From Opitutaceae bacterium (GTDB lineage Bacteria > Verrucomicrobiota > Verrucomicrobiia > Opitutales > Opitutaceae), in NCBI GenBank assembly GCA_016715765.1, contig JADJZJ010000059.1, positions 1 to 64,000 of the forward strand: a DNA stretch of 64,000 nucleotides, written 5' to 3'. Position 1 is the first letter of the stretch. Each line of letters starts with the position of its first letter. Both the position numbers and the translations under genes were made by a program. The notes beneath the pieces are model-generated. The model did no database searches and had not been told where the DNA came from. It saw nothing but the letters and a program-made list of their open reading frames with translations. This document shows positions 1-7,915 of the stretch, one piece after another.

Positions 1-147
1 GCGCCAGCTTCGGGGGAGGAGCACCACATGACCGGCTGGCTTCGGGTCTGCGTTGAGGAAGACGTCGGTGAGCCGTTGGGCGCCGGGCAAGGTGCAGGCA
101 TCGCTGCCGGCGGGCCGGAAGCGCAGCACACTGCTGGGCGGGTTCAT
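1..147 (-). CDS. Partial ORF running off the window start
   Basis: An open frame begins with an ATG at 147-145 and stays open to the edge of the window (49 codons, starting MNPPSSVLRFRPAGSDA). Its ATG overlaps the TGA of the upstream 84-residue ORF (ATGA arrangement), which suggests translational coupling and therefore a real two-gene operon. The visible part matches no family I can name. The 3' part lies outside the window, so length and function cannot be judged. Confidence 0.4.
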   Translation of the reverse strand, partial: MNPPSSVLRFRPAGSDACTLPGAQRLTDVFLNADPKPAGHVVLLPRSWR

Positions 148-398
148 GCGGCAGTGGCTTTGCGGGCCGCGGCGGCCGCCTTGGCCGCTTCGCTGGCGAG
201 ATGGTTGAAGAAGGTATCGCGCCGTTCGCGGGCGATTTTCAGGTCCTTCGTGCCCAGGGAACGGCGGATGCGTTCCTTGGTGAAGGGGGTGGGATGCACG
301 GTGTAATGCAAGAACCACGTCCCGTGATTGTTCCACAAGTGGTGGTTGGCGTTGTCCTGACGGACGCGGATGCCGGGGAGTTTGGTGATGGCTGACAT
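144..398 (-). CDS. Small integrase-N-terminus-like protein (84 aa)
   Basis: The protein reads GTWFLHYTVHPTPFTKERIR followed by RSLGTKDLKIARERRDTF. This resembles the N-terminal arm-binding segment found at the start of many phage-type tyrosine recombinases (a beta-strand pair, then the xSLGTxDxxxARxxRD stretch). No core-binding or catalytic R-H-R-Y domain follows: the frame ends after an Ala/Lys-rich helix, and the next ORF starts by ATGA overlap. It may be a free-standing DNA-binding protein or the remnant of an integrase. It lies about 50 bases downstream of a terminator-ended structured leader or small RNA. Family resemblance is from memory; function is uncertain. Confidence 0.5.
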   Translation of the reverse strand: MSAITKLPGIRVRQDNANHHLWNNHGTWFLHYTVHPTPFTKERIRRSLGTKDLKIARERRDTFFNHLASEAAKAAAAARKATAA

Positions 399-446
399 GA
401 TGCGTGATAGTTCGGGGTTGGGAGTTATCGCGCATCAGGGTTGAAA

Positions 447-476
447 ACAAAAAACCGACCTGGGCATCAGGTCGGT
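447..476 (-). terminator. Intrinsic terminator of the structured RNA
   Basis: On the minus strand, ACCGACCTG, loop ATGCC and CAGGTCGGT form a perfect 9-bp stem followed directly by a T run. This is a textbook rho-independent terminator. It is preceded by no obvious gene, which is the main argument for an RNA gene or leader upstream. Confidence 0.85.
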
Positions 477-670
477 CTCGTCTTCGGGAGCGTTCTTGGT
501 TCGCCCCCCTTGCGGGTGACGCACATCCGGGGTTTCCCCCGATCCACCGTGGCCGCTCCCGGCCCGGTTGGCGGAGCCGGCTTTTGAGGGCCGACTCGTT
601 CCTGATGCGGGGCCAAACGTGGCATTTGGTCGGTTGCTGTCCAGCATTTATTTTGGACGCCCTTCTGAGA
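447..670 (-). ncRNA. Candidate structured RNA or attenuator leader
   Basis: No convincing protein is encoded between 399 and 748. Read on the minus strand, the region folds readily. GTCC/GGAC closes a small hairpin near 658-639, a CCGGC/GCCGG stem follows, and GGGAGCG pairs with CGCTCCC around a GGGG-GAAA-CCCC hairpin. The series ends in a strong intrinsic terminator (454-476). An upstream ACCGACC near 630 could pair with the GGTCGGT half of the terminator, which would make an antiterminator. It could be an independent small RNA or a riboswitch-like leader for the two small ORFs downstream. I cannot match it to a named Rfam family; the 5' end is a guess. Confidence 0.4.
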
Positions 671-748
671 TACGGCCGGGCGGCAGGGTCGGGGATGGTT
701 GTATTGCAGGTTTGACCGCGGATAGCGGTCGCGGATAAACTCTCCAGT

Positions 749-1755
749 ATGACAACGAAAGCGCGGGCCCGTTTTTGGGCGGCATTGCTGGCAGGCCTGC
801 TGGGTTGGACACAACCGGCGACGGCCACCAATCTATTATCGGCCAACGGTTACGAATGGGACATCTCCACCTCCAACGGCTATGTGAATGACGGTGGGGA
901 CGACGCCTTCGATGGCTACGGCGAGCTTTCGCTGCGCATCATGGATCTCAGTCTATCCATCCTTGGTGAGAACTCCTACGTCAGCGGCTTCAATCTGACC
1001 TTGGATGGGCGGACCTATGTCTCCTCTTTCACGCCGCTATACAGCGGCGTCTCGGTCAATCGCACCATCTATGCCCCGGCGGACCAGAACTACCTGAGAT
1101 ACTACGACACCTTCACCAACACCACGGGTGCGCCGCTGATCCTGACCACCATCTTTGGCGGCAACCTCGGTTCTGATTCAGACACCACCTTGTCCCGGAC
1201 TTCATCCGGTGATTCCACGCTCACCCTGGGGGATCACTGGGCGATCACGATTGAGAACGGCCTGCTGAACCCGGCCGGCCCGGCTGAAAATGACCCGGTG
1301 GTCGGCGTTCTTTTGTAACACTATCACCCGTCCTGCAGGGTTTTGCCTCTGACGAGGAGGGTAACGTTTTCACCAATAATTGGGTGCCTTTCACCGGGGT
1401 GTCTCCCGACATTTACGGTGATGACGGACTGAGTTATCGCTTCCAATTCACGCTTCAGCCGGGGCAGACCTCGGCCCTGATGTATTTCCTCTATCGCGGA
1501 CAGGCCGAGGTTAACGCTTACGAACCCCTGAGCCAGAACGGCAGTTATGGTAACGGGCCATTGGCTTCCGGACAGATCGATCTCGCGACCACGGTACTTT
1601 CCAATCTGTCGGTCACCCCCAACTATGACGGCCTGAGCCAGCTGCAGATTGACCAGATCATCAATTTGACCCCGGTGCCCGAGCCCTCCACCTGGGTCAT
1701 GATGCTGGGCGGCGTGGCCGTGGTGGCGGTCTATCTCCGCCGTCGGCGGGCATAA
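749..1755 (+). pseudogene. PEP-CTERM-sorted secreted protein, frameshifted
   Basis: The first frame (749-1318) starts with a signal peptide (AALLAGLLGWTQPATA) and a beta-rich domain. It stops early at TAA 1316-1318. The rest continues in the -1 frame (…TLSPVLQGFASDEEGNVF…) to 1755 and ends in a PEP-CTERM tail: VPEPSTW, a hydrophobic helix, then RRRRA. Joined, the product is about 335 residues. PEP-CTERM tails are sorted by an exosortase and are typical of exopolysaccharide-producing Gram-negative bacteria. The switch lies in a CTTTTG stretch near 1311-1315. A single missing base explains it; the site is not a canonical -1 slippery heptamer. A GTAG-type palindrome pair follows the stop codon immediately. 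Confidence 0.7.
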
Positions 1756-1835
1756 GTAGGGCAGGTTTCTAACCTGCCATGGGTGTGCTGAATCGCAGTT
1801 GAGCGTCAAAAAGGCAGGTCAGAGACCTGCCCTAC
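1756..1835. repeat. REP pair, GTAGGGCAGG family
   Basis: A GTAG-led hairpin (1756-1778, GGCAGGT/ACCTGCC) is followed 34 bases later by its inverted copy (1813-1835, ending CTAC). This is the smallest form of the repeat family found about ten times in the window. Confidence 0.8.
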
Positions 1836-1908
1836 TTACCTCAGGCCTTCGCCGGCACCCTAATTAGCAAGACTCTGTAAGGTCTCGTTCGGCCAGTTGG
1901 CGTTACGA

Positions 1909-2388
1909 TCATCCCTTGCCGTCGGCGGCGCGTTCCAAGGCTGCGATGTCGATTTTCACCATCTGCATCATGGCCTCCATGGCCCGCTTGGCCCGGCCGG
2001 GGTCGGGGTCCTTGAGCAACTCCGAAAGACGGATGGGGACGATCTGCCAGGCCAGTCCCCACCGGTCCTTGATCCAGCTGCAGGCAATTTCCGTGCCGCC
2101 GGGTTTCAGCGCGGCCCAGAGGCGATCCACTTCCGCCTGGTCTTCGCAGTGGATTTGAAACGAGACGGCCTCGTTGAAGGTGAACTGCGGTCCGCCGTTC
2201 AGCCCGAGGTACGGGTTGCCCGCGAGGGTGAACTCGACCGTCAGCACCGATCCGGCCGGGCCGCTCGGGGTGTCGGTGGGCGAACGGAAGATATGGTCGA
2301 TACGCGAATCCGGGAGGAGCGTGACGTAGAACCTGGCGGCTTGCTCAGCCTCGCCGTTGAACCAAAGGCAGGGGGTAATCTTGTTCAT
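1909..2388 (-). CDS. VOC-fold PhnB-like protein
   Basis: This 159-residue protein belongs to the glyoxalase/bleomycin (VOC) superfamily, in the PhnB or 3-demethylubiquinone-methyltransferase-like group. It starts MNKITPCLWFNGEAEQAARFY, the typical first beta-alpha unit, and contains NPYLGLNGGPQFTFNEAVSF and the CSWIKDRWGLAWQIVP strand. The C-terminal MMQMVKIDIAALERA stretch is characteristic of these proteins. I chose the ATG at 2388 because a longer frame adds only a Pro-rich leader. Substrate is unknown; many members are annotated only as VOC family. It sits alone, convergent with no partner. Confidence 0.8.
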   Translation of the reverse strand: MNKITPCLWFNGEAEQAARFYVTLLPDSRIDHIFRSPTDTPSGPAGSVLTVEFTLAGNPYLGLNGGPQFTFNEAVSFQIHCEDQAEVDRLWAALKPGGTEIACSWIKDRWGLAWQIVPIRLSELLKDPDPGRAKRAMEAMMQMVKIDIAALERAADGKG

Positions 2389-2426
2389 GGGTGTGGGGGA
2401 TGGAGGGGGGGGCTCGCCGATCAAAG

Positions 2427-2620
2427 TCTTTCTCTTTCCTCTTTATCTTTCTCTTTCGTCAGGGACCAAAGCCACGGTCCACCAATCGTTCTCATTCTCG
2501 TAATCGTTCTCGTTCTCGGCATGGCGTCCATTCTCGGAGAACGAGAACGAAGTAAAGGCGAGAACGAGCGGAGGACGAGGGATGGACGGATGAACCCGAC
2601 GAAAAAGAAGAAAAAGAGGA
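2427..2620. repeat. Pyrimidine/purine-rich repeat (TTCTCGTTCTC family) at sucD end
   Basis: The stretch is built of TCTTTCTCTTTC, TTCTCGTTCTC and, further on, the inverted GAGAACGAGAACG. The same blocks recur at about 19990-20030, 27243-27350, 33888-33920 and 49289-49320, each time inside a GTAG palindrome unit. Here it lies inside the sucD reading frame. Confidence 0.7.
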
Positions 2621-3573
2621 AAAAAGATGGAGGATTCCGCCGGGGGGGTTCCGCCCCTGCGGCCGGCAGCGGCGCCGGAGCCAGCGGAGAGGGCGTCGGC
2701 CATGTCGGACGGGGTCGCGGCGACCTCGATGCCGCATTCCTTGAAGACGGCGATCTTGGCGGCGGCGGTGTCCTCGGCGCCACCGACGATGGCGCCGGCG
2801 TGGCCCATGCGGCGGCCGGCGGGGGCGGTGGCCCCGGCGATGAAACCGGCGACGGGCTTCTGGCAGTTGGCCTTGATCCAGCGCGCGGCCTCGACCTCGG
2901 CGTTGCCGCCGATCTCGCCGATCATGATGATGCCATGCGTGTCGGGGTCGGCGTTGAAGAGCTTGATGACGTCGAGGTGCGAGGTGCCGTTGACCGGGTC
3001 GCCGCCGATGCCGACCGTCGTGCTCTGGCCGATGCCGAGGGAGGTGAGTTGGAAGACGGCCTCGTAGGTGAGGGTGCCGGAGCGGGAGACGACGCCGACG
3101 TGGCCCTGCTTGTTGATGTAGCCGGGGGCGATGCCGATGCGGCAGCCGCCCTGGGAATCCTTGCCGGGACCGGGGCAGACCATGCCGGGGCAGTTGGGTC
3201 CGACGAGGCGGGTTTTTTTGCCCTGCATGGCGCGTTTCACGCGGACCATGTCCTTGATCGGAATGCCCTCGGTGATGGCGACGGCGAGATCGAGCCCGGC
3301 ATCGGCGCACTCAAGGATGGCGTCGGCGGCAAACGGCGGCGGGACAAAGATGGCGGAGACCGTGGCGCCCGTGGCCTTGGCGGCGTCGGCGACGGAGTTG
3401 AAGATCGGCACCTTGTGGCCGTTGTGCTCGAAGGACTGGCCGCCCTTGCCGGGCGTGACGCCGGCGACGACCTGCGTGCCGTAGTCGAGGGAGAGCCGGG
3501 TATGGCGGGCGCCGAATTCGCCGGTGATGCCCTGGATGAGGATCTTGGTGGTGGGAGTGATGAGAATGGCCAT
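2443..3573 (-). CDS. sucD: Succinyl-CoA synthetase alpha subunit with foreign C-terminal tail
   Basis: This is the alpha subunit of the TCA-cycle enzyme that converts succinyl-CoA to succinate with nucleotide triphosphate formation. A CoA-binding Rossmann domain opens the protein (ILIQGITGEFGARHT) and the phosphohistidine is His258 in RRMGHAGAI. Family members end near residue 290-295, and homology here fades after TPSDMADAL (residue 294). The frame then runs about 80 residues further through Ala/Gly-rich and ENENDYENEND-like sequence encoded by a purine/pyrimidine repeat (2443-2620). The native stop therefore appears lost to repeat invasion. sucC lies directly upstream on the same strand, giving a sucCD operon. 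Confidence 0.9.
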   Translation of the reverse strand: MAILITPTTKILIQGITGEFGARHTRLSLDYGTQVVAGVTPGKGGQSFEHNGHKVPIFNSVADAAKATGATVSAIFVPPPFAADAILECADAGLDLAVAITEGIPIKDMVRVKRAMQGKKTRLVGPNCPGMVCPGPGKDSQGGCRIGIAPGYINKQGHVGVVSRSGTLTYEAVFQLTSLGIGQSTTVGIGGDPVNGTSHLDVIKLFNADPDTHGIIMIGEIGGNAEVEAARWIKANCQKPVAGFIAGATAPAGRRMGHAGAIVGGAEDTAAAKIAVFKECGIEVAATPSDMADALSAGSGAAAGRRGGTPPAESSIFFPLFLLFRRVHPSIPRPPLVLAFTSFSFSENGRHAENENDYENENDWWTVALVPDERER

Positions 3574-3648
3574 TGAAAGGAGGGTGGCGGAGTAGTGATT
3601 GGGTAGGGGCGGCGGGGGGGGCGGGGGCTTCGTGGCCGGCTTCGTGGC

Positions 3649-4830
3649 TCATGCCACGAGCTTGACGATCTTCTGCGCGGCGTCGGCCATGGTGTCGCCG
3701 GAGGTGAGCTTGAGACCGGAGGCGGCGAGGGTGGCCTTGCCGGCGGTGACGTTGTTGCCCTCGAGGCGGACGACGAGGGGGAGCTTGAGGCCGACCTCCT
3801 TGACGGCCTCGACGATGCCCTGGGCGATCACGTTGCAGTCCATGATGCCGCCGAAGATGTTCACGAGGATGCCCTTCACATTGGGGTCGCCGAGGATGAT
3901 CTTGAAGGCGGCCACGACCTGTTCCTTCGAGGCGCCGCCGCCGACGTCGAGGAAGTTGGCGGGGGTGCCGCCGAAATGCTTGATGATGTCCATCGTGCTC
4001 ATGGCGAGGCCGGCGCCGTTGACGAGGCAGGCGATGTTGCCGTCGAGGGCGATGTAGTTGAGCGCGTGCTTGGAGGCCTCGATCTCCTTGGGGTCCTCCT
4101 CGTTGAGGTCGCGCAGGGCGACGATCTCGGGGTGGCGGTAGAGGGCGTTGTCGTCGAAGGAGACCTTCGCATCGAGGGCCAGAACCTCGCCCTCGGGCGT
4201 GGTGATGAGGGGATTGACCTCGACCATGGCGGCGTCGGTGTCCCAGAAGCAGTTGTAGAGATTGCGGATGAGCTTGCCGGCGTTCTTCGCCTCGGTGCCG
4301 GTGAGGCCGAGCTTGAAGATCAGTTCGCGCACCTGGAAATCGGCGAGGCCGTAGGCGGGATCGACGAGGACCTTGGTGATCTTCTCGGGGGTCTCGTGGG
4401 CGACCTTCTCGATTTCAACGCCGCCCTCGGTGGAGGCGACGATGACGGGCTGCGAGGTCACGCGGTCGAGGAGGATGGCGAGGTAATACTCCTTCTTGAT
4501 GCTGCTCGCGACGGTGAAGTAGACCGTCTGGACCTTGCGGCCGACCGGGCCGGTCTGGACCGTGACCAGGGTGTTGCCGAGCATCTTGCCGGCGAGGTCT
4601 TTGGCCTCCTGCTTGGTCTTGCAGAACTTGACGCCGCCCTTGAAGCCGTCGGTGAAGGTGCCCTTGCCGCGTCCGCCGGCGTGAATCTGGGATTTCACCA
4701 TCGTCGGGCCTTCGGGCAACTGGGACAGGGCATTGACGAATTCCTCGTGGGTGGTGGCGGCGGCGCCCTTGGGGACGGGCACACCGTATTTTTCAAAGAG
4801 AGCCTTGGCCTGATACTCGTGGATGTTCAT
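3649..4830 (-). CDS. sucC: Succinyl-CoA synthetase beta subunit
   Basis: This 393-residue beta subunit supplies the ATP-grasp nucleotide-binding domain and the succinate site of succinyl-CoA synthetase. It begins MNIHEYQAKALFEKYGVPVP, the invariant N-terminus of the family, with SQIHAGGRGKGTF in the grasp domain and VNIFGGIMDCNVIAQGI in the C-terminal ligase domain. Length matches E. coli SucC. The ATG at 4830 is chosen because the longer frame only adds unrelated residues. It precedes sucD by 75 bases and is probably co-transcribed. The 319 bases upstream (4831-5149) hold no gene or repeat that I can recognise. Confidence 0.95.
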   Translation of the reverse strand: MNIHEYQAKALFEKYGVPVPKGAAATTHEEFVNALSQLPEGPTMVKSQIHAGGRGKGTFTDGFKGGVKFCKTKQEAKDLAGKMLGNTLVTVQTGPVGRKVQTVYFTVASSIKKEYYLAILLDRVTSQPVIVASTEGGVEIEKVAHETPEKITKVLVDPAYGLADFQVRELIFKLGLTGTEAKNAGKLIRNLYNCFWDTDAAMVEVNPLITTPEGEVLALDAKVSFDDNALYRHPEIVALRDLNEEDPKEIEASKHALNYIALDGNIACLVNGAGLAMSTMDIIKHFGGTPANFLDVGGGASKEQVVAAFKIILGDPNVKGILVNIFGGIMDCNVIAQGIVEAVKEVGLKLPLVVRLEGNNVTAGKATLAASGLKLTSGDTMADAAQKIVKLVA

Positions 4831-5149
4831 GTGATATAAAGTGGCAGTATGGGCGGAAAGAACGTGCGAAGACACACAAAAAACCGATCCATAAGGAGTC
4901 TTTAGCCGTGACAGTCCGCATCCCGGTACGGGCTTATACCATCTATCAGCAACCATGGTGCTTTCGCCTTTGCAGCCACGAGCGTGGGGATACCAGATGG
5001 ATCGCAGTCGCAGATCGAGCCGGATTGACCCGATCTTCTCTGGGCGAGCGCCACGCGCGCACGCCCGTAGCTGCGGTGTCGCCGGTGGCTGATGTCACCG
5101 CCGGAACACTGGATTGCATTGGCCGGGCGTGCGTACACGATGGCGGCCT

Positions 5150-5701
5150 ATGCAATCGCACGAGGTATTGCGGGAAGTCCTGAAGCAAACGAGCGCCAAG
5201 CAGATTGCCGCGGACATGGCGCTGTCGCTATCGCTGATCTACAAGTGGGCCGAACCGCCGGTGGATGACAGCGGCAGCGGGGCCAACAATCCGCTGGACC
5301 GGATCGGGCAGTTGATCCGGTCGACCAAGGATCCGCGCATCGCCCAGTGGGTTTGCGAGCAGGCCGGCGGGTTCTTCATCCGCAATCCGCAGTCGTTGCA
5401 GCATTCGGGTCAGCTGATTCCCCTGACCAACGACATCGTGCAGGATTTCGCCGACATGCTGGCGACCATTGCGCAGGCGGCCGGCGACAACACCATCACG
5501 AAGGCGGAGGCGAAGACCATCCGCCGCCGCTGGGAGAACCTGAAGAGCGTGACGGAACGTTTTGTGCACGCCGCCGAGAGCGGTAATTTTGGCGAAATCC
5601 CGAACGAGAAGCCGAAGGCCAAGGAGGAAGTTAGGGCGGAGTCTCTACCTGCCATTTGCCGCGCGGCGGCGTGGAGGGGTCGCGAGCCGGGAGTGACGTA
5701 A
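5150..5701 (+). CDS. Phage CII-like regulatory protein
   Basis: This 183-residue protein starts MQSHEVLREVLKQTSAKQIA with a helix-turn-helix-like segment (AKQIAADMALSLSLIYKWAE). It continues with NPLDRIGQLIRSTKDPRIAQ and ends in charged helices. The arrangement resembles the phage regulatory protein CII family, which also occurs as chromosomal regulators in Verrucomicrobiota. No phage genes surround it. The start at 5150 is preferred to an upstream frame. The last 25 residues (SLPAICRAAAW…) look unrelated and overlap the gene on the opposite strand. Role is inferred only as DNA-binding regulator. Confidence 0.6.
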   Translation: MQSHEVLREVLKQTSAKQIAADMALSLSLIYKWAEPPVDDSGSGANNPLDRIGQLIRSTKDPRIAQWVCEQAGGFFIRNPQSLQHSGQLIPLTNDIVQDFADMLATIAQAAGDNTITKAEAKTIRRRWENLKSVTERFVHAAESGNFGEIPNEKPKAKEEVRAESLPAICRAAAWRGREPGVT

Positions 5702-5993
5702 AGTCGACTGCCGCCCAGTTCCTGGCGGGAGATCGGCAGGTTTGGTCCCCGCCCTGAGGGGGGGCCGTCGCCAGGCAGACTCGCAAGCCGCCCAACGCCA
5801 ATGGGGAGAGCCAGGCGATCACATTCCAGACTGCCCGGTTGCCCCGCCAGACCAGCCAGGCGGCGAACCATAACACGAGAAAACCCAGCGGGGCGGTGAG
5901 CGAGAGTTGACCGCCGGTCCTGGTCCATTGCAGGACATGCCAGAACCCACTGGCGATTTCCAGCAGGCTGAAGAGGATCAGCGCCGCCACCAC
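5631..5993 (-). CDS. Small hypothetical membrane protein
   Basis: A frame of about 120 residues with two or three hydrophobic segments (VVAALILFSLLEIASGFW, APLGFLVLWFAAWLVW, VWNVIAWLSPLALGGLRV) lies just downstream of rph on the same strand. The frame remains open upstream towards the rph stop, and the GTG at 5993 is only the first obvious start. The last 24 codons overlap the CII-like gene tail-to-tail. I recognise no family. It may be an inner-membrane protein read through from rph. Confidence 0.45.
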   Translation of the reverse strand: MVAALILFSLLEIASGFWHVLQWTRTGGQLSLTAPLGFLVLWFAAWLVWRGNRAVWNVIAWLSPLALGGLRVCLATAPPQGGDQTCRSPARNWAAVDFTSLPARDPSTPPRGKWQVETPP

Positions 5994-6057
5994 TCTGGCC
6001 GCCGCCGGGTGACGCCCGGGGAGACGGCAACGGGGGCGGCTCCATGATTTCGAACCG

Positions 6058-6810
6058 CTAGCGCGCCAGCAACTGCCGCGTCAGGAACGCGGCCTGCAGG
6101 CTCGAGATTTCCTTCAGGCCCTTCTGCGCCAGGGCGAGGAGGCTGGTGAGCTGCTCCTGCGTGAAGGTGGCCTCCTCGCCGGCACCCTGCACTTCGACGA
6201 AGCGACCCTGGCCGGTCATGACGATGTTGAAGTCCACCTCGGCGTCCTTGTCCTCGATGTAGTTGAGGTCGAGCAATTCCTTCTGGTTGAAAATTCCCAC
6301 GCTGACGGCGGCGACGGAATCGAGCAGCGGGTTCTCGGCGAGCTTCTGTCCGTCAATCAGCTTCTGCACGGCGAGCCGGGCGGCGAGGTACGCGCCCGTG
6401 ATGGAGGCGGTGCGGGTGCCGCCGTCGGCCTGCAGCACGTCGCAATCAACCCAGAGGGTGTTGTCGCCCAGCTTCTGGAGATCGATGACGGCGCGCAGGG
6501 AGCGGCCGATGAGGCGCTGGATTTCGACGGTGCGGCCGTCGAGCTTGCCCTTGGCGATGTCGCGCTGCTTCCGGTCGAGGGTGGAATACGGGAGCATCGA
6601 ATACTCGGCCGTGAGCCAGCCGCCCTTCACCCCCTGCTGGCGCATCCAGGCCGGAACCTTGGGCTCGATCATGGCGGCGCAGATGACGCGCGTGGCGCCG
6701 AAGGAGACCAGGACCGAACCGGTGGCGTGCGGGGCGATGTTGGCTTCGAAAGTGATGGGACGCAGCTGGGCGGCGCGGCGGCCGTCGTGGCGGGCAGTGG
6801 GATCGGGCAT
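6058..6810 (-). CDS. rph: Ribonuclease PH
   Basis: RNase PH is a phosphorolytic 3'-to-5' exoribonuclease that trims tRNA 3' ends. The 250-residue protein has the family start RHDGRRAAQLRPI, the substrate-binding EYSMLPYST and QRLIGRSLRAVIDL motifs, the DCDVLQADGGTRTASITGAY phosphate-site region and the MTGQGRFVEVQGAGEEATF catalytic block with its Asp/Glu residues. Length is normal. It follows hprK by only 4 bases on the same strand, so both are probably made from one transcript. Confidence 0.96.
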   Translation of the reverse strand: MPDPTARHDGRRAAQLRPITFEANIAPHATGSVLVSFGATRVICAAMIEPKVPAWMRQQGVKGGWLTAEYSMLPYSTLDRKQRDIAKGKLDGRTVEIQRLIGRSLRAVIDLQKLGDNTLWVDCDVLQADGGTRTASITGAYLAARLAVQKLIDGQKLAENPLLDSVAAVSVGIFNQKELLDLNYIEDKDAEVDFNIVMTGQGRFVEVQGAGEEATFTQEQLTSLLALAQKGLKEISSLQAAFLTRQLLAR

Positions 6811-6814
6811 GGGT

Positions 6815-7819
6815 TCAGGCTTCGGTGTGACGGGTGTCGCGGATGATGGGTTTGACCTTGGGCTGGGTCTGCTCGGCCTGACTGCTCATGAACGCGATGA
6901 GGCGGTCGTTGAAATCCCGGGCGGGGTCGTGCCCCATTTTCTTCAGGGAAAAGGTGAGGGCGGCGACCTCGACGAGGCGCGCCATGTCCCGGCCGGGGCG
7001 GACGTAGAGCTCGATGTGGGGCACCTTCATGCCCAGGACATCGAAAAAGTTCTCCTCCAGGCCGGTGCGCTCCTCGACCACGTCCGGCGTCCATTCCTGC
7101 AGGGAGACGACGAGATCCACGCGCTTCTCGAGGCGGATGGATTTGATGCCGAACATCTCGGCGATGTTGATGATGCCGATGCCGCGGCACTCCATCCAGC
7201 CGCGGTTGAGGGGCCGGCTTGTGGCCATGAGCTCGCGTTCGTCGAGCAGCTTGATGACCGTGAGGTCGTCGGCGACGAGGGAATGGCCGCGCTCGATCAG
7301 GGCCAGGGCGCACTCGCTCTTGCCGACGCCGCTGGAGCCGCGGAGCATCACGCCGACGCCCTTGATGTCGAGGGTGGTGGCGTGCTCGGTGGTGGAGGGG
7401 GCGAACTCGTTGTCGATGCAGAGGGTGGCGAGGTTCACGAAATTCATCGTGATCATCGGCGTGCGGAAGAGCGGCAGGTGCATCTCCCGGGCGACCTCCA
7501 GCATGTGGCGCGTGGCGTGGTAGTTGCGGGTCAGGATCAGGCAGGGGATGTGCCGCTGCACCATCTGCCGGAAGATGCTGGCCTGGGCCTCGGGGGAGAG
7601 GGTCTTCATGTAGGTCATCTCGGCGGCGCCGAAGACCTGCACGCGCTTGTTGGCGAAATACTTGAAGAAGCCGGTGAGGGCGAGCGACGGCCGGTTGAGG
7701 GAACCCTCCTTGATCAGGCGGTGCAGGCCCTCCCCGCCGGCGAGGAGCTCAAGCTTCAGCTTCTCGCGGTACGTCTCGTAGAAATGCGCGACCGTGATGC
7801 CGTGGATGGCCTTTTGCAT
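6815..7819 (-). CDS. hprK: HPr kinase/phosphorylase
   Basis: HprK phosphorylates the Ser residue of HPr or NPr and reverses the reaction, linking the phosphotransferase system to carbon state. The 334-residue protein has an N-terminal MurF-like domain (HITVAHFYETYREKL) and a C-terminal kinase domain with the P-loop GSSGVGKSECALALI. The capping Asp lies in LVADDLTVI, and the signature NRGWMECRGIGIINIAEMFG follows. In Gram-negatives, hprK commonly sits in the lptB-rpoN-ptsN neighbourhood. Here it follows lptB directly, separated by a 90-base palindrome (7830-7915). Confidence 0.95.
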   Translation of the reverse strand: MQKAIHGITVAHFYETYREKLKLELLAGGEGLHRLIKEGSLNRPSLALTGFFKYFANKRVQVFGAAEMTYMKTLSPEAQASIFRQMVQRHIPCLILTRNYHATRHMLEVAREMHLPLFRTPMITMNFVNLATLCIDNEFAPSTTEHATTLDIKGVGVMLRGSSGVGKSECALALIERGHSLVADDLTVIKLLDERELMATSRPLNRGWMECRGIGIINIAEMFGIKSIRLEKRVDLVVSLQEWTPDVVEERTGLEENFFDVLGMKVPHIELYVRPGRDMARLVEVAALTFSLKKMGHDPARDFNDRLIAFMSSQAEQTQPKVKPIIRDTRHTEA

Positions 7820-7829
7820 GTTGCTGGTG

Positions 7830-7915
7830 GTAGTAGCGAGTAGCGGGTAGTGGGTAGCGAGTAGAAAACAGTGGATGGAGAATGCCCGCTACCCGCTACT
7901 CACTACTCGCTACTT
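7830..7915. repeat. GTAG-rich inverted repeat between lptB and hprK
   Basis: Repeated GTAGCGAGTAGCGGGTAGTG units on the left are mirrored by CGCTACCCGCTACTC units on the right around a short AT-richer centre. It starts GTAG and ends CTAC, like the other palindromes in the window. Transcripts across it would form a long hairpin between lptB and hprK. Confidence 0.7.

Noticed and set aside
447..670. 6S RNA, tmRNA, RNase P RNA or SRP RNA
   Set aside because: None of the conserved sequences of these RNAs that I could check (RNase P start, SRP loop, tmRNA 3' end) is present. Left as an unnamed candidate.
144..5701. Prophage at the left end (integrase-like ORF plus CII-like regulator)
   Set aside because: Only two small phage-like proteins occur, separated by TCA-cycle genes, with no capsid, tail or lysis genes.
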